Assembly (NCBI GenBank): GCA_921293015.1 | Contig: OV121083.1 | Span: forward strand, 26,652,908-26,716,907 | Source of the DNA: Phorcus lineatus | Lineage: Eukaryota > Mollusca > Gastropoda > Trochida > Trochidae | DNA length: 64,000 nucleotides | Direction of reading: 5' to 3' | Shown here: positions 11,689 through 24,785 of the stretch, in pieces | Numbering within the stretch: position 1 is the first letter of the stretch | Layout of the letters: each line of letters opens with the position of its first letter | The notes under the pieces: model-generated | What the model was told of the DNA's origin: nothing | Seen by the model: only the letters and a program-made list of their open reading frames with translations | The model's database searches: none | Program-made: the position numbers and the translations under genes

Positions 11689-14600
11689 TCAGGGTCGAAT
11701 CTTCATTTCAACGAATTTCAAGGAGTATCTAACCCCTCTAAAGTCTTTCCAGATAACTCCTTTAATGTAGAAGTTGTTATTGTACTCTCCGTTAAGGTTT
11801 GATTGCAAACAAGCCTTGTACCACCACGCTCCTAGACATAGCTCCGCGCAGTGGAATGATGGTGTGATGTCATTGTCGACATCTTTCGTCGAAAAGGCCA
11901 TGTCGTTGTGGAAGTTTAATGAATCTCCTAGAAATAATAAACGTCTTTATTTCATAGGTATGAAGTAAGAAGTAAGAACAATTAGGAAATAAGATACCAT
12001 GTTTTGAAATAAGAGGTATATAACGAAATTATGATAGCTCTAAATTTTATTAAAGTCGAACGCGTAGCGTAATTTTAATGGCTAGCGCTTTCATCTCAAA
12101 GAGCCTCCTCAGGCCATACGTATGTATGTATGTATGTATGTATGTATGTTAGTAAGTATGTAAGTAAGTATGTTACGAAGGCTCGTTAATTACTATGACT
12201 GGACAAGAAAATGTCCTAAAGGGCCAACGTTTTCCTCTTTTACTACACCATAAAATAACCTTAATAGTATATCTATTGAAAACGTAAATATCTAAAGAAA
12301 ACATAAAATCAACTTTCCCCACAAGGTATGATTTACACAAGTATCAGACAATGCATTACTGCATATCTAGTGCCAAATTCGTAATTTTGTTGTGCTCCTT
12401 ATTGGCCTAGCTGACAATTCAGATATGTCTATCAAGTAAAGTCCCAGTTTCCAGGATAGCTGGCACAAAAAGTTGAGAAAATGCAGCAAGGCTGAAAATG
12501 TAATAAATGATACTAATGGAGAGCTTTTATAAAGCGCCAAGTCTCCACTGGTGCCCTGTGCTCAATTGCCCTGGTCTAACCCGGGCTGACAATTTCGCTC
12601 GACGGTCACCTCAAACATAACTTTTACCAGGTACCCATGTGAATCGCTGGTTGAACAGGGTCACATCACAGAAGTGACACTATAAGTCTTTCAACCCATG
12701 TATCGTTGTGGCGAAGGGGATAACTCTTAGTTAATCCATTCATGAGGTCATCCATCCATCCGGCGAGCAACGCCCATTGTTGCTGAACATCACTGATAGC
12801 AGTCGAGCTATGCTCAGAACCATGTGCAAACCAGATGTCGAGCAAGTGATTTTGACATACGCATACCTTGAGGGGAGGTTGATAAGATATTAAATTCTAA
12901 ATGATAAAAATAAGTAAACCTGCATTGCCGCTGTATCCGCCGATAGTCAGCCTGTACAAAGCATTCGAATCCTCTATTCGGAAGACGGAGTAGGATGCGT
13001 ACACTCTTTTGCCCTCGAAGTCTTCCATCACGATCTTCAGTTGGTAGTTCTTCTGATTCGTCAGATGATATATGTTGTCGTTACCTGAGATCACAAAGAT
13101 ACGTATTGTAATTAGATGAGCGTTTTTTTAGACACCGGACTCGAAACTTAGGTTTCCGGCTTCTTCACAATCATAATAAAACGGGCAGTTTTTTTCTATA
13201 ATAACCACAAAAGACATTTGAGCATCTTAAGAAATTGCACTTACAACTCGTTACATTTAGATGTCTTGACCTCAATTTCGTGATTTGACACAATTTTGAT
13301 GAGTGATTTCAGAACTTGTTACTTTGATCTTTGACCTTGAATGTGAACATGTCCAAAGAGTTGCCAGAAGATGTAATCAATAATAAATCCAAGATTCAAA
13401 GAAGCTAGTTCTGATTTCAAATATTGACTAAGCCTTATATCGTGACCTTGGAATATGGCATTCAAGGTAACAAAATCCATTATTACATCTCATTGGGTAT
13501 AACAATCATGCAATGATTAAAAGTGTTTATTGTTACATAAAGCATTTTCGTAAAACCATTCTCAAGGCATGATCTCTTTTTTATATCTTGACCTTTGGCC
13601 TATTTTAGCGAAATCTTTGTGATATGTATTTTTACAGAATCTTTGTCGTTTGTTACAGAGTTTTGCGATATGTAGCTCCTGTCATTTGTCACGCCGTCTT
13701 TGTAAGTTGTCACAGGGTCCTTGTCTTTTGTCATAGAGGTTCTGTCATTTGTTATTTTAACATCAGCAGGTCAAGAATGAGGAATAATGAATGGCTTGTG
13801 CATCGTACAGAATCAATATTGTAAGAGCGTTGAAGTAGCAATTACTTACATCATATATCCATCAATGACATCTAGATATATCTTTAACAAAAATGCAGCA
13901 ATGACAGTTAGATATATGTTTTATAAAAACACTACTGTTAATGTTGTAATGCCGCATTTGTCACGACGGCCTATGATGTCCTAAACATGCTCGATTGGGT
14001 TCAAATCAGGAGACACTGCTGGCCAAGGATGTTTTGTCACTGCATTATTTGCCAGCATATGAACGATGAGGTCGTGCATTGTAGTCCATGAACAAGGGTC
14101 TTGTGGCAAGTCTGTGGTCATCGAAATGATCAATTATTCCAGAACTTCCTTAATGTAGAATGGGAGTGAACCTTGTATAGTCACGAAATCCAGTCTTCAG
14201 TCGTAGGACAAGCTATTGCTAGTCCTCCATACGTGGGCTCTCCCATCAACAGTGTGCAGGAGGAAAAAACTTTCGTCTGTCCAGTGTTTTTCTCCTCCAG
14301 GATCTTAGATTCAACCTTCTGGCTCTTAATCCAGCAGATTTGAGTCGGTTTCTCACAGTCTGGTTGCTCAAACGGCGATGAGGTAACCAGGCCTTTGCCA
14401 GAAGGGTGATTTAACCAAAAGGCTGGCGTCTTACATGCCGTTACAGGACTCTCTTCTCCCGGGGCGTGGTAGCGTTTGGTCTTGCAAAACGGGGAAGGTA
14501 ATTCCCATCATGCCTCCTCACACGACGGCTTATTACGGTTTAGTGAAATTGAGTTCTCCAAGCAATTTTCTTGTAAAAAAGTCTTGCCCGATAAAGTCCA

Positions 14601-17600
14601 ATGATCTGCCATCTCAATGCATCGGTAATTCTCCTTTGTTCCACTGTCAATCAGATGTTTAACGTTTTTGCTGTGTATACATTTAGCAAGGCAATACGAC
14701 GAAGATTACCCTGAATGTGTATTATGTCACAGAAAATGTTTGATGACAAAATACATGTAATTGAAAAAGAAAGATCTGCGTATTGAAATACGCTGTGTTA
14801 ACAAGATGGTCATTCAAGCCAGTTAAAATAACTAATATCTAAATAGATATATACATTACCAACCGAGCCAGAATTCCTTCTTTAGGTTTCCAAAGCCATT
14901 CTTATAGTCTTGCCAATTTCTGAAGAAGTTTTCAGACCCATCCATGCGGCGTTGAAGAACCTAGAACAATGATGACATATAGCATCATGGAAATAATATA
15001 ATTGAACGAATAATAATCTTTGAATTAAAAAGAGACTAGTGAATTAACATTCATCCCAGTTTGACAATAAACTTTGGCATGTTTTATAAGCTCCATATAA
15101 TTGGCTGACGACAAATATTTAACTTTAACCGAGAATAAGAGTAAGATAAGAAAGGACAAGATAAGATGAGATAAGCTGATGGCTTTGTATTCCAAAGAAG
15201 AAATTGATCTCCCATGATTTCTACCTTTACAAAGACGAAACTGTTCTAAGTTTAGTACCAAAGGGACAGCAGCACGTTATTCTAGATAAACAAAGTAATC
15301 TCGTGAAAAAGGAAATGAAAATGTTTTACTGCAAGACAATGTTTTTTAACGAAAAAACAAGTTTGGAAACAAATACACAATGATCAGGTCTGCTATGTGA
15401 ATCCATTCCCTACCTCAAATGATTTAGAGGTGTTAACACAAAAATGGTTGCCAATTGTTATTGCTTGATATTCGATTATTGTCTCGCTGTGTGCACTGGC
15501 CCATTACTTTTGTTATTTCAAACTCTGGGTGTTAACCACTGAGGGTGTTAAGGGAAGAAACAATTTTGTCTACGACTACGGATGATCGGGTTGAGTAATG
15601 AGATGATTTGACCTTCTGAAGATATACATTTGGCACAAACTAATGTTGTTTTTTTGAGAAAATTTGAAAAAATTATCTTAAAAATTTGAAACGTGCTAGT
15701 GTCCCTTTAACCTTTGAAATGTATTGATATCCGTTTTAGACATTGAAATCTTTTTTACCGTCCATCCCCCGCCATCATCAGTCATGTCACAGTAGGCCTG
15801 AAGGAATCCCGCTCTTTCAGGACGGATCGTGTACACGCCATCGGGAATGGCACCTTCAGCTTCTAGGAGTTCCTTACAGTCTCTGGCTTCTACAAGGGTA
15901 CAACAGAAATATATTGACAAATGATGTAAAATCTAAAAGACGCGCCAATTAGTGTTTTTGAAAATCAATTCTCTAAGACGTAACAATCACAATCTGACAT
16001 AAAAATCTACATATTCAAATGATTTCGATTTTTTAAAACCAAACAACAATATTTATGTTTGAATAATCATAATTCATGCATACATATAAATCAATGACCT
16101 ACAATGACCTATCTAACCACAGCAATCAAAATCCTATAAAATATATTTCTCAAAGACGCAATAAACGGTATTCGTACAATTCAATTCTCAAAAATACAAC
16201 GATTAATATGTTTGAATTATATCAAAGAAATTCAATTATAGAACATAACAATCTTTTCATTTTTTAATAAATGACCTTGCAGGCTTCATATATGATATGA
16301 TATAAGTCAGAATAAACAGATACAAATAAGCAGTAATAAAAGGTTTAAAATTTCACAGAAAAGTTCAACTCTGCATGTTTTTAATTGCGAAACTTTTAAA
16401 TATGTTTCAATTATTGAGAAGATGAAAATTTGCATAAAGGCGTAACTCTTAGGGTATGGGGCCAAGGGCCCATATCAGCTGTCATCATATCTATCAATTA
16501 TAATCCCCGGTAGCTTCGTGTACAAGATTTCATTTTTATTGTATTTGATTCAAGAGAAGAAAACGGAAATTGGCTTCCATGTCTGTGGTCTTTGTAGCCC
16601 TTATAGGGTGCCGCCGAGTTACTAAATGTATCGATTATAATCTGAAGAAGTTTTGGAATTTGAAATTTAAACCTTCTAGTGTCTCTAGTTCTGGAGAAGA
16701 AAATCAACGTTTTAAAATCTGGTATACCCGATACCTTTACTTCTCAAGAGCAGCGGGTTCCCGAAATTTAAAAATTAATCTTCAAATTAGCAAATATGTC
16801 TGTACACAACATTTAAGTTTTCTCTGAGGTTTTGCTCCTTGAGGTGAAAACGAAATGTTTAAGGGTATCCCGTGTGGCCCTTTTTAGGGGTCTATATACA
16901 GTGATGAAAAATCGATAAAATATATATGTCTAACAAGTCTGTACATTAGATTCCTGAAAGCTGAAAAATAAGGGCGGATGAACGCCATGATAAGCCCATC
17001 GCGGCTTTAAAATCTAATAATCAAAACTTACTGTCATTTGATTTCCTGTAATAGTATATATTGAAATTATGACTTACCTATGGGCAAGAAGACTGGCTTG
17101 TTTCCCATTGAAGCACAGACCGAATAGGTGTACCAATCGGAAGGCTTACAGTTATCCGGTAGAACCTGCAAGATTTAAAAACTTTAACTACATGTGTTGT
17201 CATCAACTTAAATGCAAATTTGTTTATAAATGCCAAAATATCGCAATCCACGATATCACCATCTTCTTTTTTAGTCCTAGCGACACACTAATTTAGGACT
17301 CTTTGGCGGCATTTTCCCAGCCTTTCTTAGTGCTCTCACGAGCTTTAAGCGACGGATCTCGATAGAAAATTGCACATTTTTCATAGTGCAACTCTGTAAA
17401 TTTAAACCTCGTCCACTTCCTTTTTTTAGTAGAACATTGAGTTTACCAAATGTAATACTTACCCAACAAACAGGCTTTTTAAAATTTGAGTTTCTTAAAA
17501 TTACTTATTACTTGAGAGAAATCGAAAGACGGGTGAGCACCATGCTACGGCCCTATCTAAGGTGAAGTTTCTCTCTAAGTTTATTTCTTGTTTTGATGTC

Positions 17601-18816
17601 TTCAATATGATTTAGTCACTAAGACATCATAACTTCATTACATAAACACCTTGAAAAAAGTATTGCAACACATGCTTTTTAGACAAACAATTCAACATTG
17701 ATTGGATCCTTACCAACGTCCTGATACATCAGCGTTAAGAAAGCGCAGAGTTCCTTAAAACTCCTGATATCCTTCAGGCCAAATACCTCGATCGGAACGC
17801 TGATTACGGCCGCTTACTAATGGTAAGCTCGTGTTACTCGTGTTAAGCAAGAAATTTTCACCCAATGAAATGTCGTTGTGAAGGGAGCAAAATATCTCTT
17901 ACTCAACTTATTGTTCATCGAGTTAATGCCGTTATTGGTAGATGAGCAATTTCAATAGCTGGTTATATATAGAAAACGTATGAAACATTTGGTGACGTTG
18001 GTATCAGAGTATTGAAGGAACTTTGTGGATTTAAAATACGCTGAAGTAGCAAAATATATTATCGGTTGTCTTTTTTTTACATCATTCTCCCATGAAAAAG
18101 AAGTAACTCGGCCGTAATTTCTCGCTAACCTCTGTTTTAATTCGAGCACTTTCCGGGATAGAAATGAAGAAGTTTGACTGGAATCAATCGATGCTAGTTG
18201 TGCAATAGGCGTGGCCGTTGAAAAATATCGATCGGAAAGCCGTATAGCCACCCCCTGCCCTTTGGGAAAACTAGAATTCATTCATCTGTGCACACAAGTT
18301 CTTTTGCCAGTCACGTTACGTGGCGAATGTATCATGACACAGGCCGTTTCATTAAACAAGTCGTTGTCTTAAATTTTTTTGGCCGCTAGGGGAATCTGTA
18401 AAATCTTCCGAAAGGGCTCTAATAAAACAAACAGGTATGCCTTGGCAGATATGTTTGAAATACAGATATGGGGAGAGGAGGTTTTACAGTTTTACGCGTA
18501 ATTTATCGACACTTTTGGCACTTACATTGATTCCTGAAGAAACGATGTCTTCTCTGCTGGGACTAATATCACCCTCAGCAAACTCTTTAGTGTACAAGGA
18601 ACAACCTCGACTCCTCGTTGAGTAACTGACAGACACACATTGTTTGAGCCTTAGGCATAATCTCTCGCACTGATACATGTTCCTGGTCTCCATCATCCTT
18701 AGTTTGGCCCCAGACATGGATAAAGTCCTTAGTTTCCAGTCAGCAGATTGAGCATAGCAAAAGATGGGAACGATGAGGCAGAGAATTAAAAACATGAGGG
18801 TATGTCCTACATACAT
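11689..18816 (-). CDS. Secreted PAN plus fibrinogen-domain lectin
   Basis: Six exons join in frame to 336 residues: 18816-18526, 17165-17078, 15889-15759, 14960-14864, 13084-12920 and 11927-11689 (stop TGA). Exon 1 encodes a signal peptide (residues 1-23, hydrophobic [13 protein letters not shown]) and a PAN/apple-like region with Cys50, 54, 60 and 72. Exon 2 adds a short Cys-bearing linker. Residues 129-336 are a fibrinogen-related domain with [18 protein letters not shown], the calcium-site run [22 protein letters not shown] and the terminal [12 protein letters not shown]. Such secreted proteins act in glycan or microbe recognition in invertebrates; that role is inferred. The usual His after the ligand-site Cys (CH..SNLNG in tachylectin/ficolin types) is Leu here. 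Introns contain a Tc1 relic, a MITE and repeats. All splice sites are GT-AG. Confidence 0.88.
12118..12172. repeat. (TATG)n microsatellite
   Basis: TATG repeats followed by TAAG/TATG variants, in the last intron of the lectin gene. Confidence 0.9.
12515..12730. repeat. Possible SINE-like dispersed repeat
   Basis: Contains TTTATAAAGCGCCAAG and CAGGTACCCATGTGAATCGC, motifs recalled from dispersed mollusc repeats. There is no second copy in the window, so this is weak. Confidence 0.3.
13970..14645 (-). pseudogene. Tc1/mariner-type transposase relic
   Basis: On the minus strand, pieces of a Tc1-like transposase are readable in order but in different frames: [12 protein letters not shown] and VRRH (first helix-turn-helix), [26 protein letters not shown] (second DNA-binding part), [20 protein letters not shown] (first catalytic Asp), [14 protein letters not shown] (second Asp) and [14 protein letters not shown] (final acidic residue). 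Several frameshifts and stops separate them, so it is inactive. It lies in the intron between lectin exons 4 and 5, in the same orientation as the host gene. The terminal inverted repeats were not located. Confidence 0.85.
15260..15709. mobile_element. TTAAAGGG-end MITE, copy 2
   Basis: Ends are inverted copies: AAAGGGACAGCAGCACGTT at 15260 and AACGTGCTAGTGTCCCTTT to 15708. The interior is non-coding and shares blocks with 6275-6616, including GTTGAGTAATGAGATG. It sits in the lectin intron about 50 bp beyond the exon 3 donor. Confidence 0.8.
16500..16900. repeat. Diverged internal repeats in lectin intron 2
   Basis: Three loosely similar segments each carry a GAGAAGAAAACG-like block (about 16553, 16695 and 16840) with intervening CCCTTATAGGGTGCC / CCCTTTTTAGGGG blocks. 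They look like a decayed tandem or dispersed repeat. No gene is supported. Confidence 0.3.
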
Positions 18817-21800
18817 CGCGCCTCTCCGTTCACCGAATTGTCTGTCATTTGGTGAAGTCTCACAGAACGTGTCTGATCTCTCACAAGACTACTTATTTCT
18901 CCAGTCTGGCAATCCCAAATGACACTGGAACGTTACAAAGCGACCAATCAACATACAGATAAATATTTTAAACGGAATAACCACTTAGATCTTTTGAAAA
19001 ACCTCATCAAAGTACTCGATGTACCGGATATATTCATGAATTCAATTGTCCCAATACAAGTTTTGAACGAGGTCTTTGGGGAAAATAATCACCCATGAAC
19101 GCTTTGTGAATAACATTAAAGATGCATTATCAAAGTGTAAAACCTGTCAAGGTATGTTTACGTATTTTTCGTAAATAAATTTAACATTTGCTACCAAATA
19201 AAATAAATTTGAGATATGATTAATGAAAATAAGGATAAGAAACGTAAAAGTTTCGCATTTATCAGTTTACTGTTAGAAATAGAAATGGGCGTATTATTTG
19301 CTGGGCCGCTTAAAGGACAACGGGGCGAATACGTATTGAAAAATGTTTAGAAAAAACTTACTCTCAATCAACAATGTTGTCACTGTTTCGACGGGAAGAT
19401 GCGTCCCAAGTGCGCTGCCATGGCAATCATAGCCGTGAAAGAAACCCAATAATTCGTCTTTTCATGCCTGACCGAACACTCATGAAATTTACATATGTAG
19501 GAGATTAAATTGGTCTACATGACAATTTTGGCATTAAAGGGGCAAAGATAAGTCAAATATGTCAAAATTTATAAATGGTGTCGTTTATTGAGGAGTAGCA
19601 GTTGTTCTGAGAAGCGAAACCCTATCCGTGAAGAATTGTGACATTAAACAGGCTTAAGTCGTCACGCCTCGAGTAATTTCGAAAATTTATTTACAGCAGA
19701 AACAAAGACAAACATTGGTCGGTAGTGTTCAGTTGGACTATTTCAAATGTAACTTGGACGCAGAATAAGGACTTTTAAAATTTATATCGCTGTTGTCTGA
19801 TTATCTTAAAAAATGAGAAAATATCGTATTTTTTGACATTAAGAGATAAAAGTTTAGTGAGGCTATTTGAACTTCACTCAGGACATGGGGTATTTTGGCT
19901 CTTTATAAAGCAACATGAAATATCATAAAACATACTTTGTATCAATTAAGTAGTCGTATGCATAAAAAAAATAAGGTGTTTTAGTGGCCACTCTCCAACT
20001 TTTTCACGTCTAGAAGTTATCTCGTTGCTGACCTTTTCCAATCACTGAGGTTGTAATTCAAAATGTTGTTTGTTTTCAAAAGAACAGGATGAACAATATT
20101 GATTTACAACATTTGTAAAGTGACTGTCGATTTCAAACATTCAGATGTTTAAAGTTTTCAACATTTTACTTTTAAAAAATAAACAACTCTCCTGAACAAA
20201 ATATCATTAAGATGTTGGTCATTTATCATGTTTTCACGACCTTACAAATATGATATATAAGATTTATAAATTGTTGTTTTAATTATGCAAATTGGAAATA
20301 AATACAACTATCAAGTACATAAAATTTGCTCAAGAAAAAACATACATTAAAAAAGCACGGCAAAGATCAAACAAACTCAATGACTTTATTGATTTCATAA
20401 AGAATTCAATCTCGTCATAACTAGCTGTAATGATCCGTAATAAAGGACCTCGGTGAAATACAATGTTAAACCATGTTTAACTAGATTGTAAAGAATCATT
20501 CAGATAGTCGTTTGACGAGTTGTAGACAAACATTAACAATATGAGTTAAATAAACTATTTAATAGTCTTCCTTGACTTATTGACATTTGTTTTTATATGT
20601 TGGAAACACAAAATATAATCTTTATAACAAATAACAATGACTTGATAAACATAAACGAAAGAAATGTATAAAGAAAACCAAAATAATTGAGCAATTTCAA
20701 ACTCGTTGAGATCGAACATCTTCCATAAGGTATCTCAAAATAAAAATAACTGAATAGTTGTTGCAAGTTTTGAATGTTGTCATTAGAAATCAGATTTGGA
20801 CAACCAGCCTACTAAGTACTCTTGAATGGCTAAGAGGTGATAGAAGCACCAGCAGACGTGAACTGATAGTATGATCACTGTGAAAAGTGTTCACAGCAAC
20901 CAGTCGTAAACATCAGACAAACAGGCTATCTGGTTCATACGACGTGCTCTTGTCAAACAAACCTGCCAAACAGTGTCTTCAATCAACATTATAGTATTAA
21001 GAAACTGGAATCATGAAGCCTGGCTAAAGACATATTGGATGATTTTGGCATACAAGGCTGATAAGAATATTGTGTATGCCTCTGTGGGTACATGTGAGGT
21101 GAAAAGACAAAGCTCTGATCAACGCCTACATGCGGTTCACACGACTTTCTTGTGATTTTGCAACTCTGAAGAGAATATCAGTTTTGTCTCTTGTCTTTCA
21201 AGACTGTGCATGGAAAGTTCTGTTCAGACCTTTCAAAATTAGGATAATTTCGAGACGACTAACTAAAGACAACTTTGCAGCACCAAAAGTTTCACCAAGG
21301 AGGCCGATCTTAGATGCCATTAGGAGTCTCAATAGGCAGATCAACCATTGACAAAATTAAGAAATAACTAATAGATTGATAGAAGAGGGGAATATTTAAA
21401 AATAATTCATAATAAAAGTTGTCAGTTACGACAATGTTTTGTCGTACTAATGCATTCCACGTTCGTAGCTCCGATGATTGGCTTCATTTCACGAAGTTTT
21501 TTTTTTTAGATCGATACACTTGACTCTTTGTCAAATTGTTAAATCTTGAAAAACTGAAATGTTTACTTCATGTACATATTTGAAATTAAGTGTGAAAAAA
21601 ATCATATATATATATGTACACAAGAAAGTCCTCCTGAATTTCGTTTCCACAAAAAATACCCTGCTCGAATGGTCCCTTTAACCCAGAGCTACTATCACCT
21701 TAGTCTAAGAAGCTCTGTGCAAGCAAACGCTGATGTCTCCCAACCAAAGGGAACCATTGGACAGTGTCAGTGGCATGTCATCAAGAGTGGGTATTTTTGG

Positions 21801-22956
21801 TTGTTTTTTTAATTTTGATTTTTTAAAAGAGTGTTACCGAAGCCAAAATGTTTTGCTTAATAAAATCTTATTCCATATCTTCAATACACAAGGAACACTT
21901 ATATGAACTTTGTGATGTATGTCTTGATGACATAACCATTGTGATAAAAGTTAAGGTTGGATAAGGTACTCTGCTTGGTTGGAGCATACAGATGTATTAA
22001 GGTAAGGTTTCATGTCCATGCCTAATATTACATATTATATCATATTTATTATCATAAACTATATATCATTATTACCAATGATATTATTACCAAATTTTTA
22101 CATTTATCTAAAGAGAAATATAAGGTTATTAAAAAGCTACAAAATATATAGCTTTTTAAAATGCACAACCAGCACATTTATTCATTCTAGTTCTCCTCTT
22201 TCATATACTATGTTCAAATGTGACCGATTCTGTTCTCTAGAATGATTCTCAGATGTAACAAAATAAGAGAAAGAAGAATGGATTATTGTAATTAAGGTGA
22301 CCATACAATTATCTATTCCAATTCCTTTATTATGATTATCTGTAGCACACTGTAAGCTTTAAATATTTGAATTGATTTTAAGTAAATATAGACTTAGTAT
22401 ATCTATGATTATCTTTATCAACTATCTGAAAGTTAATGGTTTCAAACAGCTGAAGATGTGTGGAAAATATTCAATTTTGGGGAATCAAAAACTTATACCA
22501 AATATATTATTACCAATTTTTGTATGTAAAGTAATAGGTAAAATACCATGAAAACCCTATTGGAAGGTATCTTTGAGAAAATATATAAGGCATTTTAAAA
22601 TAAATTGGAAATCCTTTGGTAGAAATATCAACACCGGTGATAGATAACATGATGACCATGTATCAAATAGGAGCCTTTAATACAGTCTAGGTCCTCATCA
22701 AGCAAGACTAGATTTTACTGCATACAGAATGAAGATCCTAGAAAACAGAACATTGTGGATGAAAGAACAGTAAATTATCAAAATATTTCATAGACAAAAT
22801 TTTAGTAGAGGTGATGGATGATAGTGAGGTAGTATGGGCAAAGAAAAAATAAATAGAGGATTCCATCTAAACCTTGTAACACAGCATGCAAAATAATACA
22901 TGAAGAAAACCAAAACAATGCTCCTAAAATTAAAAGGCATTTTCTAAATATCATCA
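18817..22956. other. Intergenic, no gene seen
   Basis: The upstream flank of the lectin gene (its 5' UTR and promoter must lie near 18.82-18.95 kb, but no clear TATA box was picked). The rest is AT-rich. The stretch 20.8-21.35 kb has a higher-complexity composition and two overlapping open frames of 60-73 codons, without family resemblance. Confidence 0.5.
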
Positions 22957-23400
22957 CTCCCGACAGAGGTAGCTCCTTTATTTATTCCAAAACAACCTCT
23001 TTCCTAATAAAAGCTGTTATCTGTCTTCAGGTAGGTTCCCATCGGGGCAATTTTGCAACATAAATTTCCTTGCAAAATCTCAACCAATGAAAACACTGTA
23101 TGTGTAGATAACTTAGTTGTTGTCACACAGGCCTATGCAATAATGTCGTCGCTAAATGTGTTCTGTAAAGAAGACTCAAAGTGAAAAGTTGATATTTGAA
23201 TAAAGTTTAGCTTTTTAAAAGCTAAACCTGAAGTAACTGAGATGTTTTGAATGATAACTTGTGAAATGACGGTGCTAACTGCACAACTAACACTGATTGC
23301 AAGCAGGCTTCTCTATTTCCAGACCGAGAAAGGACGCTTCTGTTAGGACAGATGTATAGGAATTTATGTTAGAAATTTAGAGCTACCCCTCTTGGGAGAG
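22957..23400. mobile_element. Long-TIR MITE, copy 1
   Basis: Begins CTCCCGACAGAGGTAGCTCC and ends with its diverged inverse (GAGCTACCCCTCTTGGGAGAG). About 445 bp and colinear with 36230-36684, with shared ACCTCT, AACCAATGAAAAC-like, AAGACTCAAAGTG and TTGAATAAAGTTTAGCTTTT blocks. Non-coding. Confidence 0.75.
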
Positions 23401-24331
23401 AATGAAATATCATATGATACACTCTAAACTTATCACAAATAGTAAAACTCATTACATTCATTTGTTAAAAAGGAATTATCAAAAAGTTATCACTTACGCA
23501 GGAAGTGAGCTAATGTCATGTATACCCAAAGTTGAGTCAATGGTCACGGTTAGTGTACCTGTTTATATAATGAACAGTTATTTCATGTTTTCAAAAACGT
23601 TTTATCAATGGAAAATAAACTGTCCATTGGAAATCATTTAATAAAATATCAATAAACATTCATTAATTACATTTATCACAAAGTGACAAGTTTTTTCACA
23701 GTCAGATGAAACTTTTATTATTTTAGTTTGAAACTTTTATTAAAATTTTGCTTTAATTTTAACTAAAGAGGAATTTTCATGCAGCATTACAATATCCAAA
23801 TTGAATTTTTTAAATCAAAATATTATATGTTAAATTAAACACACAAAACTTTCTGGAAACACTTAAAAATTATCAGAGGTTTAAAAAGTCAACCTTCATT
23901 GGCAAGGGAGTAAGCACAGCAAGAACATAAAATAGATACGGCAAAATTACTTCTTAGAAGATTTAAAGTTGATTTTACATTTTTTATTAACAAAAAACAA
24001 AATGTAAACATTGAGGAATTTCATCTAGTTCTGATAATCCCATCTGTTTGTTATACAAATGTAAATCTATAAACAATAAACATTTAATATCAGTTTATTA
24101 ACCCTTTCAAAACGATGATTGGATCTTGATCCATATGAACAACACAGAATACAAATACTGCACTGCATAAGTGTTCACACAAAAGGAGAAGATAAAATTC
24201 ACACATTGAGCAAATCTTTCTTAAATCGACAACAGCGTTTTGGCAGCTAATCTCACTACGCACATCCTGGACGACATACCCTGCACAAATTTCAATCACT
24301 GGTGATTCAAGTCCTGCTGCATTGCACAAAG
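23401..24331. other. Intergenic, 3' flank of MPV17L2
   Basis: AT-rich, with no recognised gene. It may include distal 3' UTR of the minus-strand MPV17L2 gene; another minus-strand AATAAA lies at 24099-24094. Confidence 0.45.
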
Positions 24332-24337
24332 TTTATT
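24332..24337 (-). terminator. Candidate poly(A) signal of MPV17L2
   Basis: AATAAA on the minus strand about 450 nt past the stop codon. An alternative lies at 24099-24094. The choice between them cannot be made from sequence. Confidence 0.35.
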
Positions 24338-24785
24338 GTTCAAGTGCATTGCCAATCTGAGCAACCCAAGAGATCTCAGATTGGACTTTCAAGTTCAGGT
24401 GCAGTACACTGAAGAATCGGCACACAAAAACTGAAGGATTGCAGTAAGACTTTAATGAGCAAGTGGTTGAGACTGCATAACTTATACCTTTCTATTGGAA
24501 TTGCTCTGTATTGCCTTTCTCCATTCAAGTTGTAAACCATTACAATTATTGTCTGATTAAAATCAATTTTGTTCAGACTGCATGAATATATTTCAACTTG
24601 TTATAATCACATGCCATAGACTTGCATAGATCTGGTTATCATCACAATATTCACATACATATAAGATGTATAGGTAACTAACAAACAACATACAAGATCA
24701 CATCAGTGAAAACAGTGACTAGAAATCTGACACTGAGGGAAGCATTCATAAAATCTCTTTCAGTATCTAGGGATTCAAGTAGATC

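Noticed and set aside
11491-11802. 103-codon plus-strand open frame
   Set aside because: Antisense to and downstream of the last lectin exon; no family resemblance.
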